From assembly GCA_021234535.1 (NCBI GenBank), contig CM037843.1, forward strand, positions 34,101,200 to 34,165,199: DNA of 64,000 nucleotides. Reading direction: 5' to 3'. The stretch comes from Stichopus chloronotus (Eukaryota; Echinodermata; Holothuroidea; Aspidochirotida; Stichopodidae). Below, piece after piece: positions 27,901-42,900 of the stretch (positions are counted from its first letter, which is position 1; every line of letters begins with the position of its first letter). The notes beneath the pieces are model-generated. The model did no database searches, had not been told where the DNA came from, and saw only the letters and a list, made by a program, of their open reading frames with translations. Position numbers and translations under genes: made by a program.

Positions 27901-30900
27901 ATATTTATGGAAATGGTACATTAAAAATGTGTCTTTTTTTCATCATTTAAACTAACTCGCCTTGTAGCATTTGTACTACTGTTTCTGCAAGGGAATGGTA
28001 TCAAAACACTTTGAAACAACATGAAACTACAGTTGAATAGATCAATTTAGCTGGAGTGCTCACATATTACATAGATCATATCAAGCACATGCAGTTTAGT
28101 AAGACAGTGTGTTAAATGTGTACATGCCGAGCATAACCGTATGAGATACTCCTCTACATGAGAAGCAGGATTCATGGTTTATTTATCATACAATGGATGC
28201 AATAGAGATAAGACGACACCCAACAATTCAGAGTTTTACCAGAAAGCACTGGCTAAATGAGTCTTTCTATTCTCGCACCATGAATACCTCAAGAATCTGT
28301 CATAGCTTTGGCCAGTTTCATAAAACCCAGTAAAACCATTCACTTTGATCTGATATCATACCAAGATCACTTCACAGATTGATGATCTTTTACTGAACTT
28401 TGTAATGGGTCACTCTAAAGTTTAAAATTCCCCATTCATTTTACAGAAGAATAATCAATATGACTCATAGAATACTTTCAAATTTGCAAATATTTAGGAC
28501 ACGTGTATACCCTGTGGTATTAAAATGCCAGCATTAGATATTTTCCCTTTAGGGTAGCACAGATCATACATCATGCTCTTAAGAACCATACAAATTTTTT
28601 CCGTAAGAAAATCACAACTACTGCCACTACAAAAGGTGTTCCAAATAATGTATGCAATTTCTTTTAAACAACAGCAAAATAACACCAACTGGTGGCTTTG
28701 TCAGACTGAAAATTGACTGCTCACCAATTTATATTTGAAGCAGCTTATAAATCTCTTGAACATTTACCTTGAAAGTAATAATGGTGCTGTATCAATAGTT
28801 GACTACATAAATTTATCTTGCAAAATACACAGGATAAGTCTCAGAAAATAAGGTTGACACAGGACCATGCTGGCGACAAAATCAATTTTGACATTACAAC
28901 CTATGAATAGCAGTTACATTACAAATTTGACTGTGAATGCATGTATTCATCCATTATGGATGAGCTGCCAAATTTCATCTTGCACTCAGTTACATCTCTT
29001 TCTCTGCTTAAGTAATAATATGTGCATCTTTTTTGGTCATATTCAGCTATAAGCACGTAAAGGCACGTAAAAGGCATTTCCAATGCCTTTGTTCTACCAA
29101 TTTGCTCTAGGTGGATGCAACCTTTTATATCAAAAGATGTGAACTTCCAAAGTTGCATCATTTGAAACCTGACCACTTTTACACAATCAAGAGAAATGTA
29201 GAGCATATCTGATAAATAGCTGTAACCAGTGTGTGCTAGGAATGGGTAAATTGCATCTCCTCAAGTTGGCAATCACAAAAAGATAAAAACACTAGACTGA
29301 ATGACAGACACCCATTACTGTCAAAGGGGAAATCACTTACAGTGCATTTGACTGGTTAATCAGCCCACACATGGCTCTTTGGCATTTTGGTGTACCATTC
29401 ATTCTAATGCAAACCAGTGGAACGTGTGATCGTAAAGTAAAATGTACACGACAGCTTCCATTGATGTCACTCAACAGACTAGCAAATACATGGAAGCAAA
29501 TGGTACGTTGAAAAAATATGACTATAGTTAATACTATATATAGCTTTGATAAAATACATGAGGAAAAGATGACATGCAGAGGATTAAGAAAATGTAAGAC
29601 ATTTGAGGGTAACAAAAAGCAATGACAAACATCGTTCAATTGCCAAGAGGTAAATTCTTGGAACGAAAATGTCAGGAATGTGGGTCAAATTGAAATTGCA
29701 AAGTATAGATTTTATACATGGGTTTTTTTCATAAGTTCTGATCAACCAAACTCATGTTTCTACTTTCATTCAAGTCAATGTATTATCAATCATGTTCTTC
29801 AATACCTTGAAGTCATGATTCACTTTAACCTTACACTGAAGTACCTTAAATATAACTCCCCAATCCTGGAAACTACGCATTCACAGCAACTGTGAGAATA
29901 ACACCAAAGTCACACAGAAACTACAGCATTTGCCATACCATACAAATGTAAAAGAAATCACTTCATCAAACACAGAAAAAACAAAAACAAGTAGACAAAA
30001 ATGGCAAAGGTTGCTACATTGGGTAAGAGCTTGATGCTAAAAAAAAAAAAACACCAAACTGACAGTTGTATCACAACTGACAATAATAATTACAAAAAAT
30101 TAATTGGAGATTAATCAAAGGTTAAATGACCAAGGTAATGACCACTTACAATTTACATTTTCCTGGGCAGAGTTCTCACACCCAGTGACTCCCTGGCTTC
30201 TCCCTTGTGCTGCAAGCACATGCAACACAATAGAGAAATGTTTCAGTCCATTTGATTTTCATGACAATCACCACTGTCTGGAATAGCTACAATGCAAACT
30301 AAATTAAAAAGTCAACAAATTTTACTGTTACTGACTATATTAACTATCTTTCACTGTGTAAGACATGTAATCTAAGACGGGAGCAGTGGCAAGAAAAAAG
30401 TCAAAGAATTTGGTCTACTTTGATCCTTTTGAGGAACCCTCAGTGATCACAACCGATGACATTTGCGAGTGGATAGTAACCATACGTTTCTGGATTTGAC
30501 ATGTTTAACTGAAGAGCAGTTTGCAGGTCGGTAATTGTTGAGTTAGTTGCAACTATAAACTGACTTAATGCATTTGATTGAGATGATGTTATTACTTCAG
30601 AGTTATAATGTGATGCATAATGGAAGGGTTAATGTAACACTGAAACAGACTATGTTCCATATCAGTTCCTTTCCACTCTTTTCTATTCAGCACAACGAAT
30701 GATGTAACTTTTCCAACCACTTGTGTACAGCAGTTTACTGCACAGCACTGTTTTCTCCTTACATCTGTTACATTCCTCCAAAGGACATGGCATTAACAGG
30801 ATCATTCTGAATACAGTCGTTGTTTAATTGCGGGGAATATATCTTTAAAAATAGGTTATCACTGGTGCTGCAGTAGCGTCAAGTTCTTGCTCTACATCAG

Positions 30901-33900
30901 CCTTTTGTGTTAGAGGCACATTCTGCTGTGTTAAGTCACAGGTAGTGTAATTATCAGGAGACATAGTTAAACAGTACATCACCCCTCATTAACACAACAT
31001 AAACACAGAACTGTAAGACACCAGTAAGGCAACTTTGAAGCAACAAATTCTTACTTACATCTGTACGAATAGTGCCTGTCTTAATGTCAATTGGAAAACT
31101 AATTGATGCTTTCACAATTTTAAAATCCACAGAAGACAGCCCTGATTGATCCTCCAGACCTATCGCTTCACTGCCATCCAACCACTCTTCTCCACAACCT
31201 GTTAAATATTGCTCATCATGTGTAAAAGAACCATGTGTGCTCTCAAGCAGCTGCAGAGATGTACCATAAACTGAGAAGCAGACCTGATCAACCCACGCCA
31301 TCTCAGCCTACAGAATAATTATTTGGCATGTCATAATTATACCTTCCAGGCCTATTGTAGCCTTGCAACCACGTTTGAGCAAACTGCTAGGACAGAAAAC
31401 ACACGATGTTCTCCCTGTGATACTGTCAAATTTGTACATTAGTCTTTTCTTGTTCTGCATGTTCTGCACTGAATCCAAATGCAGTCGGTATTCTATAATG
31501 AAAAAAGAAAAATGTTGCCAGGAAAGCAGAGGGTGTGATGTTATTTATAGCCTGTGTTTTATTTCCCTCTCTTGTATCCTCTCTCTGTCTGCCTCTCAAA
31601 TACACACTACCTTAACCTTGTAAAACCTTCACAACAATTTTAGGACAGAGTGGAGATAATCCATCACAGTTGCATCATAAGGATTCCAAATGAAGAGAAT
31701 TACAGATCAAAGGAAGAAAAAAAAAACCTTGGATCAAGGAGTCCAATATTTTACAGGCTGCAAGATACTGTGTAAAGCTTGTACATCCACTGAAGACTTC
31801 CTTTATGTAAGGGCTGGGAGACTTTCATTGGAGAGAGACAAACAGCAACAACTGGTGTGATTTCCATCATCTGGGTTTACTTTTATGGATGAGTCATTTT
31901 TTTGTTGTTGTGAGATTTGAAAGGGATCATTAAGTTAACAATTTCGAAAAATGAGAACATCTGTTCAGCCATTTCTGTGAAGGCTCAGATATACACACTG
32001 AGTGACAGCATTTATATATATTGTGGCAATATTGAGCACCAATGAATTTAAAAAAATACATATACAGCAAAGACAGCATACAAATATCCATGATTGGGAA
32101 CAACAGACTACTGTCAAATGTTATCCTATTCTCTTGGGTTAAAATAATTATTTGTGCACAAAATCTAGTGTGCAGTTACTGTTAAACTTCTACAAAATTT
32201 GAAGGAGAGAAGAAAGAAATATGGCAGAATCAGATGCTATTACACAAAAAACTACTCTTCAGCTGTGATTAAAGATTATTTAGTTTTGATGTCAACATAC
32301 TTCATCTGTTCAGAATATTAGTGTGATTAATTAGTCATGTTGATCATGTATTGGCAATCACACCAATTTGCTGCTCTCAGACTTGCTGACTTTGTCATGT
32401 CAAACTTGGACAATTATTCATTTATTCCCATCATCGGTAAATCACAGTCACGTCGACACATATCCCACAGACCACGTTTAAACCTTGCCTATACTGTTGA
32501 CACGTGTGAGAGCCTCCATGTGCGGGAAAAACTATATTTTTGTACCAGATGTATTGTTCTCACCACCATATTGGAACGTTAATGTACATTAATTGTAGTG
32601 TTACGATAAACAACTTATGAGAAAACATGGCATATTAATATGCACCATTCATTGCTGAAACACTTAATGCACTTTCATATTAAGCCATTGAGGATGTCAT
32701 CATTTACAATAAAACGTACAAATACTAGTTCAAGGGTTCAAGCTCTCAATAACTGCAATTTCATCTAGATGAGTTGTCATGCCCACTTCTGTAGGGCACA
32801 TTTTCATATAAACTATAACTTAAGGTTGAAGCACAATAGCATGCACATTCATTTTGATAGCGATGATTGTAATAATCATCTCGCGCCTCACACACACGTA
32901 CACACACACGAAGAGGATAAAATTCATCTACTCTGGATAGTTGTGATTAACCCACACGATGTACATGTGTGCACTCACTGAACACACCAACAGAAGGTCT
33001 ATGCATTAGAAATGCTTAGCATTCTCATCCTCTAAATCAACGTACTTTCAGTGGTCGAGATGACATTTACCAGTTTAGCGGTAATAGTGAATGCAGCCCA
33101 CAGCACAGACACTGTAGCTTTGACACTGTACATGGTGTGATTCAATAGCAATCAACATTTCCACAATGAGATGGCAAGGATATATTTAATTTAAGATAAA
33201 GATGTTACCCATCTCATGAATAATATAGCACTAAATGTATGCATTAAACATGCCTCCTTGTCTTCTTTTTACAAATTAAAAATGAAGTTCAATTCAATCT
33301 TTTTCTTATCACTTGATATGGAGCGATACAACTACTAACTTTAAAAAAAAAAAATGGTGCTAGGCATGATTGACACAAAGTTATTTTGAGGTAAAATATC
33401 TAGGTTAACATAGTGCACCTAATGTGATTATCAGATAAGAACCAAGGCCACTATGTTAAAAATAAGTCAAATATTGATTCATAGATTAAAGTTTGGGAAA
33501 AGCTTTTTGAAAAACAACTGAGCTTGTAGAAATGAGATCAACGAAGTTTTTGAGAAGCAATACCATGATTTCTACAGCGAGGTTGCAAACAGAACTTTCA
33601 GATAAATGAAGTTGATTTTGCTCTAATGAGTTGAGTCTAATGCCAGTCACACTGTTAAAGGGACTCTGCTTGAAGTCACAGACTTAACATGGGTTTAACA
33701 AACATATCAACCTGTAAACAAGAAAGACTCATCTCCAATCACCTCAAAACCTTTGCAATCTTTCCCAGATGCCCTTACCAAAGTCCATGGAAAGAAATAC
33801 AAGGGTGCACACAGAACTGACTTAACTATGGATGAAATCCACTGTACAGGATTGCTTCATTTGTTCTGGTGAAGCGTTAGAATGTTACTGAAGAATTAAA

Positions 33901-36900
33901 AAAAAAAATGAGTATGACCTATTGTCTTAAAAAACACAGAGATGTAATGCTTTTAGGAAGCACTAAACATGATTAGATTATGACATGCAACAAATGTTGC
34001 TGCTGCTTTAAGGATTGGTAATAATAACACAGTCCCAGTCAACCCTGTTTGAGAGCTGAAGGGATGGTCTCTGGCAAGTGTCAGGAAACCATGGAAAGGG
34101 ATTCAATTTCTTGCAAGAGCACGTTAAAGTCATTTGCCTTCAAACTGAGGCATAAATCTGCATTAAGCTCAAAGAAATGCATTCTGGTTACTTGATAGTG
34201 TGATTCATTGACAGTTTTGGTCTATCTGACATCTCACAAATGTTTTTTTTATATTCTTCAAACTCTTATCAGGATTGTTGATGTGCACATTGTCCTTGTT
34301 TCATCCCTTCATTAACTTCCCAAATGAAAGTCTAGCCACCCGCCTCTCGTCGGAGCATTGTCTACTTTATCATCCATCGTAATGGCAAGAAGACGAGAAT
34401 GGGAAGAAGAGGATAGTTGTCTCACTCAATGGCCTTTCTTCTTCATCACCTATTTAACAGCAAGGTGAACAGCTTTTATGTGCCTTAAGTGTCTCACGTA
34501 CATGCTCTTAAGAAAACCACAACCGATAAAGCAAATTGTGATCTTTCCAACTTGATTATTACTTTTGGGTGGAGATGCAAGAATGTAAAAGCATAGGCTG
34601 GGAGGCAATGGCAGAAACTACAAGAAACAGCGACTGATCAAGACGATGCAATTTGATTCCTTTTTTGATAAACTTAAGGAAAAGTACAAAATGAGAGAAA
34701 AGAAACAATGCAGCAAAAACAAAGACAAAGCAATATGTCACAGTCTTCCAGTACAAGCTGCCTGACAGTTTCTGTCCTATACTTCTCATGTAGGTGAGAA
34801 GCAATCCTTTCTACAACTCGAACTGTACAATTAGAATGGCTCTGCACTGACTCTACACTGTACAGAAATTGTGCATATATGTATATATTAGTCACGGGCT
34901 AAAGGTTGTAGTATTTCAGTTCTGTAATACATATTGTCTCACTCAATGTCATTGACTAGACTAATTAATCTGTTATTCTTGCTTCTATCCACCAATTTGA
35001 GATAATGTAAAAGTAGTTAACACTAATTGGGTATTTGAATTACTCTCAAACAAGTTTCTTGAGCAGTCTGTGCAACAAATGTTTTTGTAGAAGGCAAACA
35101 ATACCATGCCTTGTAAATGCCCTCATGGCTTTTTTTTTTTTGTGATAACACTGTGGAATAAAAATCAAAGAGGACAAATACACCTGAAACCCATCAACTA
35201 CACATCAGGAAGAAAACTCAAACTAATAAAACATAAAAAAGAAATGTGGGAGAGCTCTTGAAGGATGGTCAGCTGTATTGAAACTCATCTACTGAAAAAT
35301 GATATGTAATCAGGGATAAATTTGTAAAATATCACCTTTACATTGACTGATGTGTATTTAATCTAAACTACTGAAGACCAGTTTATCCACTAGATATGAC
35401 ACAAAATGTTTTACTACATCACTAACCATTAAAAAACAGCAAACACTACATATTGGCTACAAGTGGGTTATTGAAATTTTACAATGGGACTTTAAACAAT
35501 CATGTTCAAATAAGTTGAGAAATATCACTATCAAACCCTTAGGAAAAAACAGATTTATTTGATGCATATCACCCACTGTAATCATCTCACATTCAAGTTT
35601 TCATGTAATAATACAGCCATAAATATATGTTGCACATAATCATTGGCAGGTTTTCAACAGGGTGCATGGATTCCACAGCATGACATTGAGTACTGTACTT
35701 TGCAAAGGGTGTACAACCTGTGTAAGTCCATTTAAATGAGCACTGTGTACCACCAGCTAACACACATGCAGTTATAATCTCTTTTTTTTTCTTTAACAAT
35801 TGACCCAATAACCTGTCTCAGAATCTCAACTGTATGCTGAGCTTCCAGGCTCAGGACACTGTGACCTTTTCTTATAACCCAGATCACTGTCCAATACATC
35901 TTCATGTTGGACAAATGTTCCTTCTCAATTCTTTCCTAAAAGTGCTCACAGTATGGGTTCTTACAATGAATATATTTTCTTCCCCCTCTGATTGCAAGTT
36001 GGAGCACTGAGATGAAAGTCAGTAGTGATGAAAATGGACAGTGTCACTGAAAGAAATTACAATTTGAAAAAGAGAGTGCTTTCACTTGCTCCAGTTTCAA
36101 CCAAGTCACCTTCATCTTGAAAAGTGGCTGTACTTTTCATTTGTTTGTCTTTGAGCCCAAAGACATGAAAGTACACACTGTACAGTGCAAATACAAATTG
36201 ACTTAAGAACTTATGGGGCACGACTGGGAGTTTGTTGGGTAAAATGGATGCTTAGGATATCACTGTGATGCCCCAAAGGTATTACGCATTTGTAAAATTA
36301 CAGTACCAGTGCACTCTCTAATCTGTTAGTACCCTTAGCATACCTGGAAAACTTACCTTTCTCATGTAATGTGAACAAACATAAAGAGAGAAATATCACA
36401 CGAATGGAAGGATTCAGAATGAAATTTGTGACCATTGTTGTATATTCAATTGCAAACTATCAAGCCATTTTCCTTTTTCAAAATCTTGATAAAATGTGAT
36501 TGCATTAACTCTGTGAACTTCAGTAAGATCTACTCACTTTGGAAACTTTTTAGTAGATCAATTTTGCACAGCCCCAGTGTATTTTGTGTTCTCCTGTTAA
36601 TGGAAGAGATCATGTAAGATGGAGAATGTATTTTAGGTCTTTCCATTCTTTCAACCCAAGCTGATATTCATGAATCCATTTTGACACTTAAGCCAAAATG
36701 GAAACACAACATCAGGTGTAAGATTGCTGGACTGTAATTCCGGAGTGAAGGCCTGCATGGAGCAAACATGAAGCATACAGATGACTACAGTGTGTCCTCA
36801 CCACTCAATGTAAACACTGCCAGGCCACATATGAAGATGGATGCACCAGATTAGTCATTGTTGTGCTGGCTGAAAGAGGCTGATAGCAGCTTAATTCAAC

Positions 36901-39900
36901 ACGATGAATATGTCTGGCATGTTAAATGACTGATGGGTAGATAATAGCATCTTAAATGACAGCCATCTATGAGAAAGGCTTACTTCAAAAACACTGTCCT
37001 GTCTTCCCCAGCCTTTCAAGCTCTTTTGCTTCCGGAAGCTTCCTCTTCGCTTTTGGAAGACCTACAGTGGACATTATTAATTTATATCTTTGTTTGTTCA
37101 TAAAGAGAGACAATGTATGAAATGTCATTGCTTTTTTAATACCATCAAGTTCACAACTTGAGAAATATAGAATCATGACACAAGAAATAACTATAAACCA
37201 AAACCATCTGTTTCGATGGTAAAAAAAAAAATGGATCAATCAGGCTGTCACAGTATCAACATTTGCTTTCCTGCTCGGGTGAGTTCCTGACAAATGAATA
37301 TGAGAAGTGTTTACACAAGCAACGAAACAATTTACTTTGGCTTCTTCATCCTCTTTCAAACAACTTCCACGAGAGATGAAACAGATCATACTTTGACATA
37401 AGGTGTAAACCAGTCCACTCTACAAAGCATGTCAATTGTCAGGAAAAGAAAAAAAAAAAGACATTAGAAACATAACAAATATGATGACACTTTACACTGC
37501 TCTGTGTAATATCAAATGAATGAAGACAGTGACCAATATAGCGCAGCTGACCCTCCTCCAACCAAAGCCAACCCACCCTATATATTCATACACATTATTT
37601 TGACAGAATCCATCTAATGAAGATATACACTTTATCATGTGTCCAACACGAAGGATAGATTCATACTCTCAGTTGCAGCTTAAAATCCTGGCTCCTCAGA
37701 ATATCCATTCATCTGTTTCAAATAGTGTCCCCACAGCTCACTGGTGTGGGTATTCACAATGTAACTGACTATACTTACCACCTTGCTTCACTAATGCATA
37801 CATTTAGCCTTGCTTCAAATGTCCCTGAATTCTATGCACCCTGTAAGGTCCAGCCCACCCTCGATTGACCGAGCAAGGTGCATTAGTGAAGCAAAGGGTA
37901 AGTTCATGTCTATGATTTGAAACCCTAATTTTGCTGCTGTTTTTCTTCATTCCTGCTAGGAGACCAATCTCTGAACATCCACATTACAGTGTGCACAAGT
38001 AACTGCATGTTGTTTTACACATCAGACACACCCATGGGTCTACAGTAACACTTTTATTGGGATAGGGGGAGGGAGAAACTTTTGCCCCAAAATCGAAATG
38101 TCTTAATTAAAACTCTGTGGTAAAGGTACATTTAAATACACCTATAGTTCAGCTGTGAGAACTTGTGAAGTTCTTGATATATCAAGTTGAACTTCTTCTC
38201 AGCAGAACTGATCTGCAGAAAATATTTCTCTCCCCTCCAAGTCAGTCTTCACTCCCCATATGACTATGGACATACTAACTGTACCAAAGGATAAAAGGAC
38301 ATCAATCCATATAAAATTAATTTTCATCTTTACTGCTTGGATGTATACTGAAGATGTGTTTCTGAAATTCCTAAAGTAAGACGGTGAGCTTCATTGAATG
38401 TTACCTAGAATTACCAAAAAAATATTGAGAAACAATTTAACTACAATGACATTTTACAATGTTGGATAAAAAAAAGGAAAAAACTATAGGAATTGAATGT
38501 CATGTACTGTAGGTACACACACTGAGTACTAAATCAGTAATAAGCGAGAATTGTGTCAACACTTTCTGCATTTAATGAGGCAGTTGTCTGTTTGTAATCT
38601 TTGTCTGGCATTGAGAATCATTCAGAACCTCAGATAGATGGTGGGAGGATGGTTGGAGGGGGGAAACTTCAAGAGCAGTGACCCCAGACTCTGTAAATTT
38701 AATCCTCAAAGAATGATCGACCTAATCCAAGAAGAACATGTGATACCCCAGTGGTATGCACAGGGTTTTGAAAGCTGAATGGGGCCATGCAGGTTCCAAC
38801 CATAAAACTTTTCATCGGGTTTCAAACAGAGTATGTTACTGCCATTATGGTGAGGATCCTGATGATAAAGTTTGAAGTTTTGGTTTCTTCAGGCATTTAG
38901 ATGTAAAATGGCCTTTTAGATCCAATTTCTGATGAAAACCTTTCCACTACCTGTTTAGACATTTCCACCCTGATCCCATCCTCATTTGCCACCCCCTTCC
39001 CTCTCGCCAAATGGATACAGTCTAATGATTGATCCTATGTATGTAGGTGCAATTAATTGCACCACCTTCTTGTACTACTACTGATTGCAATATGATACCT
39101 CAACAATAATCATCTCCCTGATGTCTTTGGCCTTTCCTTCTTCATCCCATTCGTGCACATCAGTGGGAACACCAGTGTATTTCATGACTCAATGACTTCA
39201 ACTGAGGCAGTCACTTTATAACACCATCTAGATATTTCATCTTTCTACCTTTCTTTGGTGTCACATATACTTCAGTGAATTTTCACTACCGATTTATGTT
39301 TACTTTTTAGCTTTGGCATTTATCCATTTGGAAAACTTGTTCAACCTTGACCAAGGACATGAAATTTTAATATTAGTTGGCATTATAGATAAAATCTGCC
39401 ATTGTACAGTACTTGCTTTGTGAGTAGCCTTAGAGACAACGTGTTCTGTGGTAATTATGTCACAAGGGTGAGGATTTCATGTATATTTCAAAACCTACGT
39501 ACCTCAGAGAAATTAAATAAGGAAGCAACCAAGAGCTTAAACATTGCTTTAGGACAATCAAGCAGAAAGAACTCTCAATGCCTCATGAAATTTCAAAACT
39601 ATTTCTAGAGCATCAATGACATGGAAACTGGTAATTATCTCAAGAGACCTTCACATAACAGTCACATTAATACGCAGGACCATCGTAGAGATATTTCACA
39701 TGTAAATCATATTGAAGAACCAAGGACAAAAGAGAAAAGAAAAAAAAAATTACAGAAAGTGACAAAATTTGACTAGTCACATAGCAGAAATTATGAGCAG
39801 TATATTTACAAACACCCTGGGAAATGGAATTCACACAAGACAGTAATGACTTATTAACTTTGCAAAAACTGACATTAAAAAACATTAAAAACATTAAAAA

Positions 39901-42900
39901 ACAGCAAAGAAAGTTTTGTCACAGCACCAGAAAATGCAGGGGTTTGAGATGACTGTCCTCTGTAACCACGAATAAAACTGAATGAAGAAATGATGAGACT
40001 ACCACCAGGGTAGGAGATAGCAGGGGGTCAACTTCAACTCTGGGACTGTTGAAGTTCAATGCAACCTCTTGCGTGACAGTTGCAGACTGAACACATTTGA
40101 CAGTATGTACAATTGTAAACCCAAATGAATGAGCAGATTAAAATGAGAAAGTCATCCAGAGGCATTATTGAAAGATAAACACTTTTGAAGATATCATATC
40201 TTCCTCTTTAAATAAAAACACACAAAAAGGTTGAATTACACAATTTTCATACAATATGTTTTTAAAGGGAACAACTCAAAAACAGACTTCAGTCGGCTCC
40301 CTATACTTTTTTATAAATTGCTACAGTCAGTATTTGGTATGACATACAACTGTGGTTACCATCATTTCCTCCGACTGCCTACCGGAACAACGATGGACGA
40401 CTCATTGAAATGATCAAGAACTCATGCCTTTTCAATCCACAGGAAGACAAGACCCTGAATTAACTACAAAGTACCATTTGATATAAAACATGCTAAAGGA
40501 AACATTTCTACAGTTTATGTTATGGTGCAGATCAAATCTGCTCCATAAATCATAGTTTACATTGATACAGAGTTGATTGTCATCACTTGTTCAAAATCTT
40601 AGTGCAGAACAAGATACAGAGATCTATCAATTGGCATTAATATTGTGAGTGGATTAATATCATGATTAGTGTGTTGATATTAAGCAAGACCCCTGGGGGA
40701 CATGTAGGCTACATGGACAATACAACCCAGTAAAAGTGAACTACAAGAAATCTACACAATGCTTGAACAGAACTGTTAACGAAAAACTTCTTCAAACTAA
40801 ACTTTTACATCTGACTGTTCTTTTCCTACCAAACTTAGAATTCAGCATTATTTGGCCCTAACATGTCTGCCATGTCAAATACCTTGTTGGCCTACCCAAG
40901 TTATTCATTATTAATGGATCACTGTAAACTTGGGCTAGAGGTAACAGGAATACTCACAAAACAGCAGTAGTCATGAAATATTGCTATGAAGAAATGGTAT
41001 ATTTCAAAGTTTAGTTTCAACTGTTATACAAAAGGCAAATTTCTAAAGGCATGAAAAACTTGTAACACAATGCAAGAGCATTAAAAAGAAAAATTAAAGA
41101 CTGACCACAGAATGACTGGCACGTACCTGGATTTTCTTAAATGAAATAAATGTTTTAATTTCCACAGGTGAGGCTGACTGTAGAGAATGTTGCTGTGGTA
41201 ACAGCGATCAATTCTTTTGATGTGAGTCAGTGCCATAAAATTATAGGGTTGTAAAAATTGTCCCTGTCTTTATAATTATTCATGTCATAAATTATTACAA
41301 TTATTGTCATAAATTTAGTAAAATTAGTAAAGTATTTAATGCAATAAATTTAAACATTTGTGCGGAAAAAATGTACGACAGAAGCACAGAATGGCAGGTG
41401 AGTGAGGTTGCAGGGTCTTCTCTGATTAAACAATGTAATAATATTGGATGATTTCACCAAGTGATAATCAGTTGTGTTTGTTTTCTACCAGGTTTGCATA
41501 TAATTTAGCAAGGTACAAGAGAAAATGAAATCTAAAATGATGCACACTGAACTATGAAAGAATGAACTGGACGACACAGTTTCATCTTTACCTGTGGCTA
41601 TTTCCAGCCATGACATAATTAAATAAAAAACACCAGACATGAACAAGTAAAGGATGAGCAAGGCTAGAAAACAAATACACAGAAACACTGAGTGGAAAAC
41701 CTAACAATGTAAGCAATGGACTGTCAAGGTTTTCTTGCTCAGGTTTTTTCAACATACAAGACTAAATCAAACCTGTTGAGAGTGAGAGGGAAGAGGGGAG
41801 GGGGCAAAGTCCAGAGTAACATATTTTTGCTCCTACAATTTTTTTTTATACAAAAAATCAACATTATGTCATACATGCTGGTGGCGGGTCTGACCCTCCA
41901 TTTCTATTTTGGGCCTCTAGAAATGTGACATGGCCACAGGCCTGAATTTAATTCCTTTGATCCATTCGTAGTGTGAAAACTTGTGAAAAATGAGAGGTGA
42001 CATAAAAATCCTTTTTCAGTTATATAAATTTCCTTTAAACTATGTTATGTGTTTTTTTTTTCTGTAAACTATCTATCTATCTATCTATCTGTCTATCATT
42101 AACAATTCTGTAGCACTTTTGAAAATTTTGTGAAGGGTGAAAGCATGCCATCAGGTTATCAGTTTAATTGATACCAAAAATAGATGAAGCAGTTTCAATT
42201 AAAGTGAATATGTCACAAGTGTGAGCTGTCTGTCAACACCTCTAAACTCTGTATCACCAGTTAGAGGGCAAGGGTGCAAATCAGTGCAGAGACAAGTATG
42301 AAAAGTGCAAAGTAAACTTTAAAAACAATACGAAATGGTGAAATTTTAAATCAATTGATTGGAAATGTCTTTGTGCACCATTATGTGTCTTTGTTTCCAA
42401 CTTTTACATTTTGATCTAATGGATACGTGAAAAGATCTCGGTTTGTTTAATATATTTGAAATGGAACGTACTACAGCTCATGTTCTTTTTATAGTGAGTA
42501 GACTATTACAAAAGCTAGAGAAGCAATGTGCAGTAACTAGTGCAAGTATGTGTCATTATTCTTCATTTTACAGAGGCTAAAAAGTTCAGAAAGGAAGTGA
42601 AATGGTGATCATGTGAGGTTGATGAACCAAACAATTGAAAAAAGGATGGGGTAGTGAGTTTTGGTAAATGTCTCAGACACTTCAGTAGGGCATAGTAGCC
42701 TCCTCTCACTAATTGCTGCTTGTTAATAGAGCACACATTGAACTTTGCAATTATTTGACCAATTTCTTGCTACAGCAGTATGATAAGGTATAATGTGTCA
42801 ATCATCTCATACTAATCAAATATAATCTGGGATACGAGGAAATACATTTAGTTGGATCACATGACCAGTTGGACTACATGACCAATTTGCATAAGTTGCA

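Noticed and set aside
29340..29481. Open minus-strand segment ending at a consensus gtaagt donor
   Set aside because: The only open frame ends in phase 2 while the phase 0 frame has a stop, so it cannot join the PLC-beta exons. No homology was recognised.
40366..40400. Minus-strand stretch encoding SGRQSEEMM before a gtaacc donor, considered as a fifth cassette copy
   Set aside because: A stop lies immediately upstream in that frame, no polypyrimidine acceptor is present and the phase is wrong. Only the GRQ tripeptide is shared.
41127..41135. 9-nt phase-compatible microexon encoding Lys-Ile-Gln
   Set aside because: It is too short to separate from coincidence, with no paralogue or homologue.
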